Positions 36,485 to 48,780 of a stretch of 64,000 nt of DNA are shown here, piece after piece. Made by a program: the position numbers and the translations under genes. Each line of letters opens with the position of its first letter. Position 1 is the stretch's first letter. The notes below the pieces were generated by a model, which worked only from the letters and a program-made list of their open reading frames with translations, searched no databases and was not told where the DNA came from. The stretch comes from Armillaria gallica. Its lineage: Eukaryota; Basidiomycota; Agaricomycetes; Agaricales; Physalacriaceae. The stretch spans positions 1,922,001 through 1,986,000 of the forward strand of contig JBANDB010000010.1 in assembly GCA_037576215.1 (NCBI GenBank), read 5' to 3'.

Positions 36485-38070
36485 ACATGAGCCTGAGGAA
36501 AGCACTGTGATAAAATCTGTAGAGCACCAACATTAGCTTCGAGATCGGTGAGGAAGAGGGAAAGAAGCGGCGTCAGATGTATAATAGAGAAGAGTGCCCT
36601 GCCCGAGCTCTAGCTAGAAACAGGGAGATGAGGACCAATCAGGAAGAAAAAAAAGGAAAATGAGCCAGAAAGAATAGATGGAGAGGGAATATTCCAGAGA
36701 GGAAAGATAGACATTCAAGAACGCGGAGAAGTAGTAATCAAGGCAGTAAGGCAGAATACGAGAGGAAAGGAAGAGAGTTTAAAAAATCGGCGTCGAATAC
36801 GATAAGCTCGGCAAGTAGTTCGGCAATCAGCAAGAGATAAGATAGGTCGAATATAAATTTCCCACGGGTCGTTCAGGATTGCGTTATAACCGAGTAATCC
36901 TATATACATAGGACTCGGAACAACGTAAAGCGAGAGATATGGGAAAAGAGATCGACATTATCCAATCCTTTATTGATTCCCAACGTAAAGATGTGTCTTC
37001 AATTTGTCTGATGTAGATAGTAGATGTTGAATCCTGTCGACAACGTCATTACCTTAAGGAAGACAGATAGAACGCTTTGGAAAGTCACAACGTATGTGCT
37101 GGGCGCCAGTTTGATGGTGCTCGATGAAAGTATCGCAGCCAAAAGAGAAGAATGATGAGTTGTCTACCCAAAGTCCAAACTGCATTCTGGTCGTAAACAA
37201 AGCTGAATATGAGCGTAGAATGTTTTTCGATGTTTTTCGTGGCAGGGAGGTGTACGGCGACGAGGTCCGGATCCAGAAAGGCCAAGGGGATGCTAGTCCT
37301 GTGACAGGACCTTCTATGTCGCAAGGATATCGACAGCTCGCCTTCATATACAGTCTGGTCACGAGACTAGGGGATGCCAAGAAATCGTGGTCGGTTCAGA
37401 CGAGTTTACGATGGCGCCCTGTAGAGAAAATTTCAGGTCTGTGAACATTACTAACATAGCTCCAACCACTAACAGCCAGGATAACGCCGTCGTCGTGAGA
37501 GGAACGCTGTACTAGTGGACGAGCAGGCGGACCTATGTAACAGTGTTGTACTTCCAAAAATACAACTGGAGTCATCGCGCCGACCCGTGTCACTGGTTTA
37601 TATTTACTCACAGAGAACTATCTTCTAGTGTCCAGAACGGCGCTTGGCGCTGTCCGAGAAATGAGAGTACAGTCGCATGCTTCAAAGTCGCAAAGACGCG
37701 CCTTCTGACCCAAGATTACTTCGCAACACATATCACTATGCAATGAAGTTCACAGCAAGAGAAGACATGAGCATGTGTAACTGCGTTCCTGAGAGTAAAC
37801 ATATTCCGTTTCGTAGCTGTCTGCCATTACGCGGAGTCCGGAATTCGCTGAACATCAACATTTTAATACTTACACCATTGTTGGCAATCAAATTGCATTT
37901 TTTTAATAGAAATACACCGAATATGCTGGTCCCAACCTCTACGGGTTCACTTACACAGCTTTCCTTGAATAAATACGAATGAGTGAGAAGCAACCTCTAC
38001 ACATCAGACTCACAATAGTACCGATTGATTCTTGAGGTCGTACGGACATAGCTCGACATCGGCCGTCAAA
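36485..38070. other. Intergenic with weak coding traces
   Basis: Overlapping short frames on both strands (for example 37124-37444 plus, 37380-37054 minus) lack starts, splice partners and family resemblance. The minus frame has a hydrophobic stretch (RQLIILLFWLRYF), possibly from a decayed membrane protein. No gene is asserted. Confidence 0.3.
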
Positions 38071-38072
38071 AA

Positions 38073-39294
38073 TCATGAAGGTACATGATATTGCCAATCT
38101 AGTCCGTTATGGAACCAGGATGCCCGATCAAAAGGCGTGCGGAAATGACATTCACTAGTAGAAGAATCAGCGATGAGCAGAAGGCACAGATCCAGCTGAC
38201 TAACATTAATGAAGGACAGTACATCTTGAACTCCGATGCGAATGCTTTCGTCATCATGGACTGCGGAATCGGATTCCATCCTTTCTGCCCACCATGGAGT
38301 ACTAGTTCTATACTTGTCAATTTCCGCATCTGCATTAGTGCGCGGTGAAGAGCCGATCTCTATATTGATGATGACGTCAAGCCAGCGGGAAACACTGGGA
38401 AGAAACACTCACATCAAGCCAAGGCAGCGGTATCACACCCAACGTCAGAATATCTGGACACGTAGCTGCAATAATCTGCAAAAACTGGTCGACAACTGCC
38501 GCGTCGTGCGGTATACGCGTCACAGCTAGATTCCGCAGAGTCTTGCGTACTTGCGATAATTTTGGCAACACCTGTAAAAGATTTGGCCATTCTTCGTCTG
38601 TGCCCATGACTAGCCGAGTAATTGGCGGTTGACACGGCGCACAAAGTATATCATGTACAATGGTGACGTTTCCCGACAGCTCACGCAACTCTTCGAGTAA
38701 TATGCCGGCATACAGACACGGCGTTCCCGGCTCGTGCGCGTGTTTTACGTCCTCAGCCGTGGGATCAGCATAGTAGTGTAGGCGCTGGAGTTCCGCCTGT
38801 GAACAGATGAATTCCGCCGTCTGAGAGTTGTACGGCACGCCATACATCGTCAAAGAATTGAGGCTGAACGGGAATAAACATTCTTCCGAATCTTCGGAGC
38901 TGAACACCCAGCTTGGTACGGCGTACTGCTCGGCGATGGAGAGAGATAGAAGGTTGGGAAGCTTCTGAAGTGCTCCGTGAAAACTTTTCCAGAGTTCAGC
39001 TAGATACGCTGTGCTAGGCGGAGTGTATCGGATGAACTGCGACGCGAGACTGAAGGCGATGACCAGTTCTGCGAGGCGGGGCTGCGAGATGATTGTTGTG
39101 CAAAATTGTTTCAACCGGGCGAGGGAGTCAACGCGAACACTGTGATACAGCGCCTTTTCGGATTCGCGTTGCCACGCTTTATTTGTTTGACAGAGTGCCA
39201 AAAGATCTTTTGGATAGCCTCGCCGTCGGCTATTGATGTATCTAATAATTTCCTGGCATATTTCTGAGGATGAAAGGATATCTTCCACAGTCAT
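38073..39294 (-). CDS. F-box-like/leucine-rich protein, paralogue of the 53 kb gene
   Basis: Three exons, 39294-38413, 38359-38205 and 38154-38073, 372 aa. The N-terminus (SSSEICQEIIRYINSRRRGY...LLALCQTNKAWQRESEKALY) follows the degenerate F-box arrangement in which LCRVSK..F...AERALY closes the domain. The middle is leucine-rich. Exon 2 (MQMRKLTSIELVLHGGQKGW) aligns with the second exon of the gene at 52974-54187. The last intron (GTTAGT...CTACTAG) was chosen because it gives a natural C-terminal end; without it the frame stops at 38099. Expected role: substrate recognition in an SCF-type ligase, not shown. Confidence 0.7.
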
Positions 39295-39299
39295 TTGTT

Positions 39300-41080
39300 C
39301 TTATAACAAGGTCAGAAAGAGTCAAAGTAGGAGGCTGGCGTGCACCTTTATCGTTGAGCAATATCTGGATTTTTGACACTTTGTTAGAACATTGGAGTAG
39401 TTAAAGGGCTAGGTTCAACTTACAGTGCTTGCCGTCGAAAGAGTACCTTTCAGTAACGGCGAAAAAGAAAGAAACGACGCGTCGTCGTGGACAAGAAACA
39501 ACAGCCACTCCCGGCGTCAGTCAATTGAGTAATGTAGGACCTTTCCCTTTTTGGAAGAGAGGGGGGTGGACCCCTTGATGAAATCGGCTTGATAACAGCA
39601 TTTCGCTGAAGCCTACGGCAAAAGGGCAACAGTGATACGTTGTTAACGAAGGGACCAGAAAGAGCATAAACACTAATACGGTGTCATATTTGAAACATAT
39701 AATGAACAGCATGTCAAGGCAGCAATGATGCGATAAATTGGTCTGAGCAGCACTGTGTTTAGGCAAGTGTTATTTGAGGAGTGAGACGACCCCGCTTTAC
39801 AATAAGCTTGTACGATGGGCCGGGGTTGGTGCCTTGCCGTCTGCATTGATGTATGACGTTTGTGGCAGCGAATGATTTCATCCCGACCAGCAGTCACATC
39901 TCGATGTTCTCATCGGTCAACATAGTCCCCAGCGGTATGTGAGCTGTATTCAGGCTAAGGACTTCTCCGAAGACAAAAACAGACCTCGGTAAGCGATTGC
40001 CGTTGAGATCGAGTGATTTGTCTTACTCACTCTGAAGCAGCACTTTGCGCAACCAACTCATCTGATATAACATCGAACTTTAAACAAAAAGCAGTTGAAA
40101 AATGATATTCTTTAAACTTACGGGTCTATTGGTTTCTTAAATAGTCTGTGCTCCTGATGGTTACATATATATCATAGTTGTCCCTGGAAGGCGGCAGTGA
40201 GTGAGCATAAATGCATGAAACTGGACCTAACCTACCTTAACGAGCCGATACGGACAACGTGACCTCAGATACAGTGTGCACTGCCATAGCTATTAGAGAA
40301 CGCCTTGTTGTCAGGAATGTAGGCAGGACTCACCAGCTACGGCAGGACCGCTTCGGCGTTCATATCGCCCTGGTAGTACTGCCGAAAAGAGGAGAGGACG
40401 CGTCAATGAAGGCACCCGGGGTTGCTGCCCTGTTCCGTGTAAATAATTTCTTGATGACCAGAGAGATCGGCCTTCAGCTTCAGACTTCGTGTCGTGGTGC
40501 TTTCTTTGATCATATTGCAACAATACTCTGGGCAAAGTTCGACGGTCTTGATGATATCAAAGCTTGGTGTTATAATTATCTCGCCTACGATAGCGACACG
40601 AATAGCGCGAAGACTCACAGAACTGAGAAAAATAGGCTATTGCCACCGAGGTTCACCGACCATTTTGTCGACGCCTGCGACTATGATGAAGCCGTCATAC
40701 GTTACGCCATTCAATTGGCTCTTGGCTTTCGGTCGCATTACACTTGGCCAGAATAGATGTCAGAGAAGCCAAAGCATGCGTTCCTGTCTACTCTGTTGAT
40801 CAAAGGTTCGCAAACTAACGACGTCTCTTGTGGTCTTGCAAGACATGGGATTCTTTACCGGGTGCAAGGAGTGCGAAATGACACATTTACAAATGAGAAC
40901 TGCATTGTGATTGTCAGATGATGCACTACAGGAGAAGGGACGAAAAATCAGAAGCGTATGAACAAGAAGAAACATACTAAAGGAAATGATCTGAATCTAC
41001 ATCGAGTAGGGTAGTAGTGGTATGGATAATTAGAAATACGAGCGGTCGATCTTGGGTGATACGGATGGTAAATCGGGTTC
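39300..41080. other. Intergenic; one open frame at 40259-40756
   Basis: A 165-codon plus-strand frame (start codon GTG; first ATG at about 40405) ends in FVDACDYDEAVIRYAIQLAL and TGA/TAG soon after. It reads fairly protein-like but has no family, and upstream exons were not found. TATATATC near 40166 could serve a promoter. Otherwise non-coding. Confidence 0.3.
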
Positions 41081-42111
41081 TTAGAAGGTCTCCTCGTCAT
41101 CGGCCTGACCACCTTCCGGGACCTCAAAGCCGTCCTGCCGACGTCAGAAAAATCTAGCGGGTAGAAAGAGGACCTCACCTCAGTCGAATACAGAATCTTC
41201 TGGATATCCCTCAAGGTGGCGTCGTCTTTTCCTGAAGCCTCAAGGACTTCCACCTGTGTTTGCACAAGGATTTCGATCTCCCGGAGCTACAGAACGCCTG
41301 AGTATGCGAATCCCCGACAAATGCAACAAGGGTACCTTCTCAAAGTAGAAATCTCTCTCCTTCTCTAGTCCCTCCAAGTGCGCACTGAGATCCTTGACTT
41401 GATTTTGAAGAAGTTGTACGGCTTCGTTGGGCTGGGTGGATCCTGCCCGATGTCCACCTATCGGCGTTCGTCCTCCCGCTCGTGCACCTGTTACAAGACC
41501 ACGGTTGTTCCCGGCTGCGAGAGGCGCCATCGTCGCGGGAGGATCAGCCGGAGCACCCCTGCGTCGAGCCACCGGATCGTAGCCTTGGCCACCATAGTTC
41601 GAATCCCAGAATCTCTTGATCCACTGAAGAAACTCGAGGTTGTCCCTGGGAAGAAAAGGTACAAAATCATGATACCGCTGATAATGGCATTGACATACTG
41701 CATCTTGCACTTGACTAATTTTTCCACCGGTATCGGCTTGTGAAGGAACCGAGCATGAGATTCTTCGCAACGGCCGCAAATACTGCATTCCAACACACCT
41801 TATCGATCTTCTTCGACTTGAACACCGTCTGCATGATTTTGAAGTTGGCGATGAATTCATATTCGTGTTTGGCGGTCATTTTAACTCGTTGCATGGGAAC
41901 ATCGCCTATATATGTGGTATATGGAGAGAAAAAAGTCAGGATTTCAGTCAGATTCGAGTTCGATAGGAAATCGCAGAGCACAATACGTACCGTAAATGGA
42001 GTCAATGATTTGGCAGTACGCGGCTCCGGTCCCACATTGCTCCACCTTTGTGTAGTTCAACTGAAGCAGGTCGTTCAGCCATGCCAGTAAATCTGTTCTG
42101 GACGCGTTCAT
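41081..42111 (-). CDS. EB1-family microtubule plus-end binding protein
   Basis: Six exons, 42111-41991, 41905-41799, 41736-41699, 41645-41336, 41286-41179 and 41134-41081, 245 aa. EB1 (Bim1/Mal3 in yeasts) tracks growing microtubule ends and recruits other plus-end proteins. The N-terminal calponin-homology domain is complete ([79 protein letters not shown]). A basic Ala/Gly/Pro linker follows, then a coiled-coil/EBH region ([30 protein letters not shown]) and an acidic tail ending ADDEETF, close to the EEY/F motif that binds CAP-Gly domains. Length matches fungal EB1. No abnormalities. Confidence 0.96.
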
Positions 42112-42189
42112 CGTCGCCGTCGAAGAAAATAAAGGACAATCAGCTGAAGATTGGTAAAGAAAGGGTGAAAGGTACAGTACGTACCGATT

Positions 42190-42620
42190 CAGGCAATTCG
42201 AACCAAATCATGCTTATGTAACTTTGTGAGATAGTTGCTAATTTCGTCCCAAAGTCGCTCTCCCTCGTCGTTGACACCGCGTTCGTTCGCGTCTGCTCTG
42301 AGCATTAGCTGTATAAATCTGTTTTCCATCTGTTTCGTATTTCCTGGCTACAGGTATTTTAGACCACTATCTCTCCAATTTTTGCGGCTTCACTGTGCCT
42401 GGCCTCGTCCCCTAGCTCTTCGGTCAGGTAAAAGTATGTGGCGGCTCGAGCGCTTCCTAGGCTTAGTCCATCAAATGGTCTTTTTTCTTATATCTTCTGG
42501 TCTGAAATTATCATCAGACGAAAGGCGTCCAGAAGCTCTTGCATTGCTAAGGAGGACGAAGCTAGCCTCTTGTGTTTTGTGTTCTTTCCGCCTGCTCTGA
42601 TAACTTTGAACATTGTTCTC
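42190..42620 (-). pseudogene. Fragments of an unrecognised gene
   Basis: From an ATG near 42613 a frame reads KHKRLASSSLAMQELLDAFR, meets TAA, continues in the same frame as FDGLSLGSARAATYFYLTEE and EARHSEAAKIGEIVV, and meets TAA again. A second frame then reads MENRFIQLMLRADANERGVN and DEISNYLTKLHKHDLVRIA to a stop near 42190. The pieces look like one protein, but the gaps are too short for introns, so the gene is probably decayed. Family not identified; the YFYLTEELGDEAR helix is vaguely histone-fold-like, which is speculation. Confidence 0.4.
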
Positions 42621-42624
42621 TTGC

Positions 42625-43710
42625 ATCAGCCGCGGAACTAGGTCGATTACATTATCACTGCAACGATATTTGCCTTCGTAACTCTGCCGTGCAGCCTCCT
42701 TTTCGCTGGGTCAGCTAGGAAGCCACCACTGACTGAGGCTTTGACAGCCTGCACGAGCCTTTCAAAAGGAGAGCTGCATCTCCGACGGCTAAGTTATGGA
42801 ATCTAGATAGTGCTTGGGCGTTCAAAAGCCCAGAGCGCGTTTTTTCCGTCTTCCTAGGTGAGGGGCAAGAGATCTCAGGAGACTGCGGCCAAGCAACGAA
42901 GTTGTACACTCAGGAAACATCGAACCTGACCATCGCATTCGGAGTAGGTGCCGCTCCTTGCTCAATAGGGTCCGTTTCAGGTTTCGGTTGGTCTTCCCTC
43001 TCAAATCTACGTTTCAATGGCAATATAATGGTAACGAACAAACCCCCTTATCATCAAAGCTAATACCCCTGTCATCGCCTCGCGTATCCTTGGTCGACTT
43101 GCTGAACTTTTCAAGCCTCATCGAGAAAACGCGGCGCCACCATCAAGTAAATCGTGTTCACTGCATCGCAAATATACGTACGTCCTTAGTACAGGGTTCC
43201 ATTTCCATCAGTTCGTAGAACAATTCACCCATTTGCTCTTTATTCAGTTTCATTTAATGCGGAAATCTCTGGGGCTGCCGTGTTTTCTCCCCTTCATATT
43301 CGACGGGACAGGGCGGTGGGGCAGAAACCACGGGACAGGGTATCTTCGAATGCTGTAAATATACATTTGTTACACGATACGCGAAAAAATTCGCCTCTAC
43401 CCTGTTGATCATCGGTTACAGCTTCACATCATGTCCGAGTCGTCATACACTCCACGGTTACAGCGGCCCGGCTCTTGTACCAGCGAGATCGGAATGGAAG
43501 AGGAAGGTTCAAATGACATTTCCGATAATCAGAAACTCTTCGTACATCAAATTTCGGTATACTAGACATGTTAGCGTGTAAATCCTTCTGGGATCCGCGC
43601 TAGGCGGAGCAATAGGCGCGTGGGACGTATCGTAAGGTCGTAGAAAATACATAAGGGATAAGTAGGGTGATCAAAAGATGAGATAAGTTATGTGTCCGTT
43701 TCGGTTCGTA
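42625..43710. other. Intergenic, nothing recognised
   Basis: Short frames on both strands without starts or splice partners. No RNA gene or repeat recognised. Confidence 0.4.
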
Positions 43711-43713
43711 AGT

Positions 43714-45358
43714 TTACACTCGGGCTAGTATCCGTGAATCAATCATGAGTTTTGCAGCAAGAATGAAGCAGGAACCAGCGATCGTCGTCGCGCCGGAGAA
43801 AATAATCATGCCGGTATATGATCCCCCTTCTAGCGCTAATAAAGCGCCTGCGATGGGGCCGCCTATCAAAGAGCTGGACGGAGGGAAAGAAAACCGACGA
43901 CGTCAGCAACGGAAAATATCTCACGTTCAGATACTCACGGAAAAGAAATAACACTGTATAACACGCCAATCTTCTTCCCAATCTCCCGTACATCCGATAT
44001 CTGCGCCACGCACGGCGTTATCACAGAAATGAATGACCCCGAGAAGAACCCGTATAAAATGGAAAAGGCGATCACTGACGAGAGCGAACGTGCTAGGATC
44101 CACAGGGTCAGGCAGAGGACACCTGATAAGAATGCGGAAGGCGCAAGGATGTTGAAGCGCCCGATGGTGTCGGACAGAACGGCGGGCGCTATGCGACCAA
44201 AGACGCCGCCCAAGTTCATTAGAGCAAGAACCAGATATGAAGTGTCACGAGATATGGAAAGGTCATGGGCGTAGTCCACTATATAGAATAGCGGTATGAA
44301 AAGGCCTATGTTAATGAAGTTAGCCGACGTCGAACAGAGTTAAGGAGGTGGGGTAGATCTACCTAACGCAACAAGACTGCTGCCAACCATGAGAAGGTTG
44401 AAACGACCATCTTTGAATGTCGAGCCAAGCCCAAAAGTGCAGCTTCCACGCTTTTGCCCCGGCGTAAGAGCCGTAAGCGTCAGCAGCGCAACTCCACAGC
44501 CCACTCCGCTGACGAGGGCAGATACGCGGACTCCCCAGCCGAATCCGACGCGTTCGAAAAGGTGCTGTAACATTATAGGATACATGACGCCACCTATGAC
44601 TCAGTCAACGGAGAACAATTGCTCGACTGTGGTGGTTCACATACCAAGACTAGACCCGGCTGCGGCGATGCCCATTGCAGAAGCGCGATATTTGCAGAAG
44701 TACGTCGAAACACTTGCGAGTGACGGGTAGAACCTGCAGCGCGTGCATCGGTTACTCCCGGGGATATGTTCGTCGACGGCGACATGACTCACAGTAAACC
44801 GACACCTAAACCGAATAATATGCCTTGCGCCAGGATGTACTGGTAAAACTGTGTCGATATGCTTGTCAAGACAAGACTCAGGATATACAGCAACGAGCCC
44901 GCCGCCATCAAGATCCGAGGCCCATACAAGTCGAACATGAAGCCAATAGGACCTCCCTCAAAACGGAGGATTCAGCCAGCTAACAATAGCGAAGCATTAC
45001 GCAAACTTACGGAAAAGAAGAAAACCCATAGCTGCAAAGAGCCAATCCAGGAAATGGTCGACGCAGGCAGGTGCTGTAGTTGGTGAGCTGCGTACCATGC
45101 TTGGAACGTCCCAAACGCGTTCATCTGCCCGAAAGTACTGAACAGCGCGAGGGACGCGCCAAACACGGCTAGACATGCTTTCATTCCACCGTCGGGATAT
45201 TCATGGGAGGTAAAAGACTGCATGCTTTCTTCGGACAACCCTTCTGAATGCGTAGATTTTGTGTCGTGCGATGGGAAGTCATCATGGCCGTGAGAGCTAC
45301 GATTGACACTCTCGACATCACCACGGAAGTCGGCGTGGATCTTTTCGACGTCAGCCAT
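43714..45358 (-). CDS. MFS transporter, monocarboxylate (MCT) type
   Basis: Six exons, 45358-45011, 44956-44793, 44733-44645, 44593-44363, 44305-43939 and 43873-43714, about 452 aa. Start ATG 45358 (MADVEKIHAD); the frame extends upstream only with TTG. A charged cytosolic N-terminus of about 55 residues leads to the conserved YPDGGMKACLAVFGASLALF of fungal MCT-like transporters. Then come LQLWVFFFSGGPIGFMFDLY with the GGPIGxxFDxYGPR loop, FYPSLASVSTYFCKYRASAM, MNLGGVFGRIAPAVLSDTIG and a C-terminal GGPIAGALLALEGGSYTGMI. About 12 membrane spans are expected. Substrate is unknown; fungal relatives carry riboflavin, mono- or dicarboxylates, or have no known substrate. Frame and introns are intact. 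Confidence 0.9.
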
Positions 45359-45359
45359 A

Positions 45360-47422
45360 GAGAGAGGGGAACAGGACAAGTAGGAATCTGTGGTGAAGGT
45401 CAGGGAACGAATACATATTGTTCCAGGGCGATTGATATATAGGCCGTCGAGATTTGACTTTTTACACGGGAATTCGAAGAGTAGAATCCTAATATCCGTT
45501 CTGAGAGCGCCGCTTCCGCTAACACCGGCTTCAATTCAGCTCACTTCGATGCATCTATACAGGGCCTGTTACGCACCTTCATCAGCCGGAGCATCCCGTG
45601 GGAGCACGAGGATGTGGGGATCCAGTCAGAACCCGTCAATGACTCCAGGTTCGGTAGACGTCACTTCGTGATAGAGATCTGGATAGCTGTAATGTTGACA
45701 ACAACAACAATGAGCATAACAATGTTGCGGCTGTGTTTTCCATTTCTCGGAAACATGTCATCAGGGATCTTGGCTGATACGGGCACGTCGCACAAACTGC
45801 CGTTCGTCGCGCGGTGCCGCATATGCCTGGACCACGGCTGCCTGTTGTCCTGTCACAGCCTGAATAAACGACGTCAGAATTTCGCAGACCTCCGAGTCCA
45901 TGGACCATGCCATGGATCCACAGCGAGCTCTAAGGTTACCGATGACAGCATGAACCATAAATACACCACGGCAATAAAATGTCTCCACACCGAGCTTATA
46001 GGTCTCTTGACTGCATTGCATAGAATCCCGAGGTATCAGAGTTTCGTGTTACGGTAACTCTTTCAAGCTCGCTGATGCGGCAGGCGTCTTTGAGCAGCTC
46101 ATTAACCATACGCAGCGAATCGACGTTCCAAATGGGCTTACTTGAGTAATACAACTGCTGCTGTGCGAACCGCATGTTTGTTAGGTTGAAATTTTGAGAT
46201 AAGCGCCCTGTTTCCGGTTTGTAGATCTGATCCTATGGAATTCCAACTGGCAATCAGATGATATATCTGTTATACCCATCAGTCCATAGATAAGTTTAGG
46301 GACAATCAAAATATCCGGAGCAGGACCTTCAAACATAAGGCGGGTTACAGGAACTTCGTGTGGATACGTCGAATGATTGTGATTTTAACAATTAGCCATA
46401 GTGAGGGCAGGCAATTGGTTCTTTTTTCTTTTTTTGTACGACTAGTCCAGTGGCGTACTTGATACCGCGGACTTGGGCACCCCCGCCGAACATCAACTTC
46501 AAAAAGCTGATCCAGATGCCTAGACTGATAGCGGCAAGAAAAAATCAAAATCAATAGAAGGAACAAGATAGAGACGAGTAAGATACCGAACTACGTACAT
46601 TGTACCAACCTGCGCTGCTGAGCACATCGTATATTTGAGCGCTGAGTCGAAAATGAGCCAATGATTACCTATAAATCCAGCAGAATGTTGCCAACAAAGA
46701 GCAAACTTGGGAAAGACGATTCTCATCCTCGTGTTTGTGAGAAGTTTTAAACTTGCTGCCTGAGTAGCAGATTAAAATAAGGCAACACATTTAGAAGCCC
46801 CAAGTACCTAAGACGTCCTTCAGATAGAGACGACTACAAGACTGACCTGACCGACCCTGACATTACCCAGGCTATTAGCATGACGAAGACAGGCAATGCA
46901 TTCTCCATATCATCTCCGAACGTGGCGCGCTCAAAACATCGTGTTAATTTACGCTACTATAAAAGCCGATCAGCTCCAGAGATCCGATTAAAAGAGGAGA
47001 AAGACGACGCCACATACACTAAGTACAATCTTGCAGCAATATGGAAACCCAGACACCTTTAAGGAATCCTTAGACGAGGGAAACTCCGCTAAATCAATAA
47101 ACATACCTAATCTGACTGACAGTAAACAGTCGTCGTTGCTTCACATACTTCGGGCTTTCGGTGGTGGTGAGAGTCCTTGGAGATCAAGAGAAAATTAGCC
47201 TTCCACCGGAGAAGCACTGTCACCTCTAATCCACCAGCCAGTGGTTCTGAAGGTTGCGCACGACTTCGGGAAGGCACCTGGTCAAATATGTTGGGCTGAC
47301 AACAGGAGTTTTTACAGTGCCGGAGGCTAGACACGAGGGACCTAAGAGGGATTCGCGTTAGGGCGAGAAAAAAGAAGAGAATTAACAGTATGCACCACAA
47401 GACGCTAGTCAATGACTCATCA
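45360..47422. other. Intergenic with weak coding traces
   Basis: A minus-strand frame at 46021-45761 reads FMVHAVIGNLRARCGSMAWS and ILTSFIQAVTGQQAAVVQAY. Another nearby frame has a hydrophobic NIVMLIVVVVNITAIQISI. They might be parts of a decayed or spliced gene of unknown type. Nothing else from 46.1 to 47.4 kb is convincing. Confidence 0.3.
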
Positions 47423-48250
47423 TCACGGCTCATCAGCTCCATCAGTTCTCCGCTTCGTCTTCATTTCTCTATACCGCGCGATAGCCTTATTTCTTTCATC
47501 CTCCATCATGGCCTTCTGCGCCATCGATAGCACACCATCGCGTTTCTTGCCAGTATTACGAGTATTGTCGGGCCGTACGGCACCCCTCGGAAGCTTCGTG
47601 AGCTCTGGTGGGGCCTGGGCAACGTCGTTTAGTCGGCGCGGAGCGGAAGAAGATATCGTCTGGAACTCTTTCGGTCTATCTGCGTGTTTTGAGGGAATCG
47701 GGGTCGGCGAAGGTGACCGTTCTTCTTCCTCAACGCGTTTTGCTTTTCCCTTCTTTTTGGCGTTCATTTCCGTGGTTCGCACCTTTCGAGCGTTGGCTAG
47801 AGAAGACTGGACCGCGTTTTTGACAAGGGGGCGCATATCATTTTCTATCCGCCTACGCATAAGCAAATTAGTGGAGCAAAAGTAAATGATATCGGACCGA
47901 CGCACTTGTTGAAGTGCTGGAGCGACTCTCCAGGTAAGATCCCAGACGTTTTGGCCTTCTTCTCTCCACGGTCGCCCTTTTCTGTCTTTCTTCTTTTCCC
48001 TGGCTTTATCGCATCCGGATCATCCTCTGGCATCCTCTTCCTTGATTTCCACTGCTCACGGACATGAACAGCATTCAAGACGCGAGCAACGGATTTCGGT
48101 ATCGCTTCACTTTCCAAGGCTTGCTTTCCTGGCGCTAGATCCGAACCTCTAAGAAAATTCAGCTTGTCATTTTATATCAGGGACAGGCGACCCTAACATC
48201 TGCAGCCGCTGCTGTTCTCTCGTTGACTTCTTGGCTCGCTTGTGAGGCAT
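47423..48250 (-). CDS. Basic nuclear/nucleolar coiled-coil protein (CCDC137-like)
   Basis: Three exons, 48250-48198, 48148-47906 and 47852-47423, 241 aa. The start MPHKRAKKSTREQQRLQ, a Lys/Arg-rich N-terminal half (KPGKRRKTEKGDRGEKKAKT, likely nuclear localisation), then ESLQHFNKRIENDMRPLVKN and a C-terminal QKAMMEDERNKAIARYREMK with charged helices. The layout resembles the CCDC137 family of nucleolar proteins, in which PGES..HF..R.E follows a basic stretch. The resemblance is partial. Splicing is well supported because each junction keeps one frame from ATG to stop. Role: probably ribosome biogenesis, by inference only. Confidence 0.7.
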
Positions 48251-48780
48251 GATGGTGGAGAGAGTGAAAGGTAAAAAAGCTGTGCTCTTTGCTTGGCACC
48301 AACGGTGTTGGGCTCTCGGATAAATACCGCGGCTGCCGGCATACAATGTTCTTGCCGCAACCTTTGAAAATGCGAAGGTTCTGTGCGCTTATCGATAAGA
48401 GGGAAGCCACGCTGCTCATCTACTTCTATCTCTGACTCCTCATTAATACTGCGCTCTCTTGCCTTGTTTCCAATGCCCAACGCATGCTCCCTTTGTGATC
48501 CTCAGGCTTTTTGAGTCCCTCCCATACCCCTTTGGACCAATATCCAACAAAAACCGACCCTCCTGACCGCCTCTATACAGTCGTATCTGAGAGAATACTG
48601 CCAAACGTGTGGACTAGCACATGGTTAATGTTCCATATCACCTTTCCGTTGCTTCGTAACCGGGTCTGTCGTATGCTGAGATCGATCCCCCTTGCGGTCC
48701 CCTCGTTGCCCGATGTAAAAATATCCCGTCGTATATGCATAAGAGTATTCAGTCCTCTCGATTGCTAGCTGGCAGAACGG
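48251..48780. other. Divergent intergenic region
   Basis: 530 bp between the divergently transcribed CCDC137-like and carboxypeptidase genes, expected to hold both promoters. No other feature was recognised. Confidence 0.5.

Noticed and set aside
45358..45379. Extended start of the MFS transporter (MSCSPLS...)
   Set aside because: The upstream start codon is TTG. The ATG at 45358 is the supported start.
47412..47885. 157-codon plus-strand ORF
   Set aside because: Antisense shadow of the last exon of the CCDC137-like gene.
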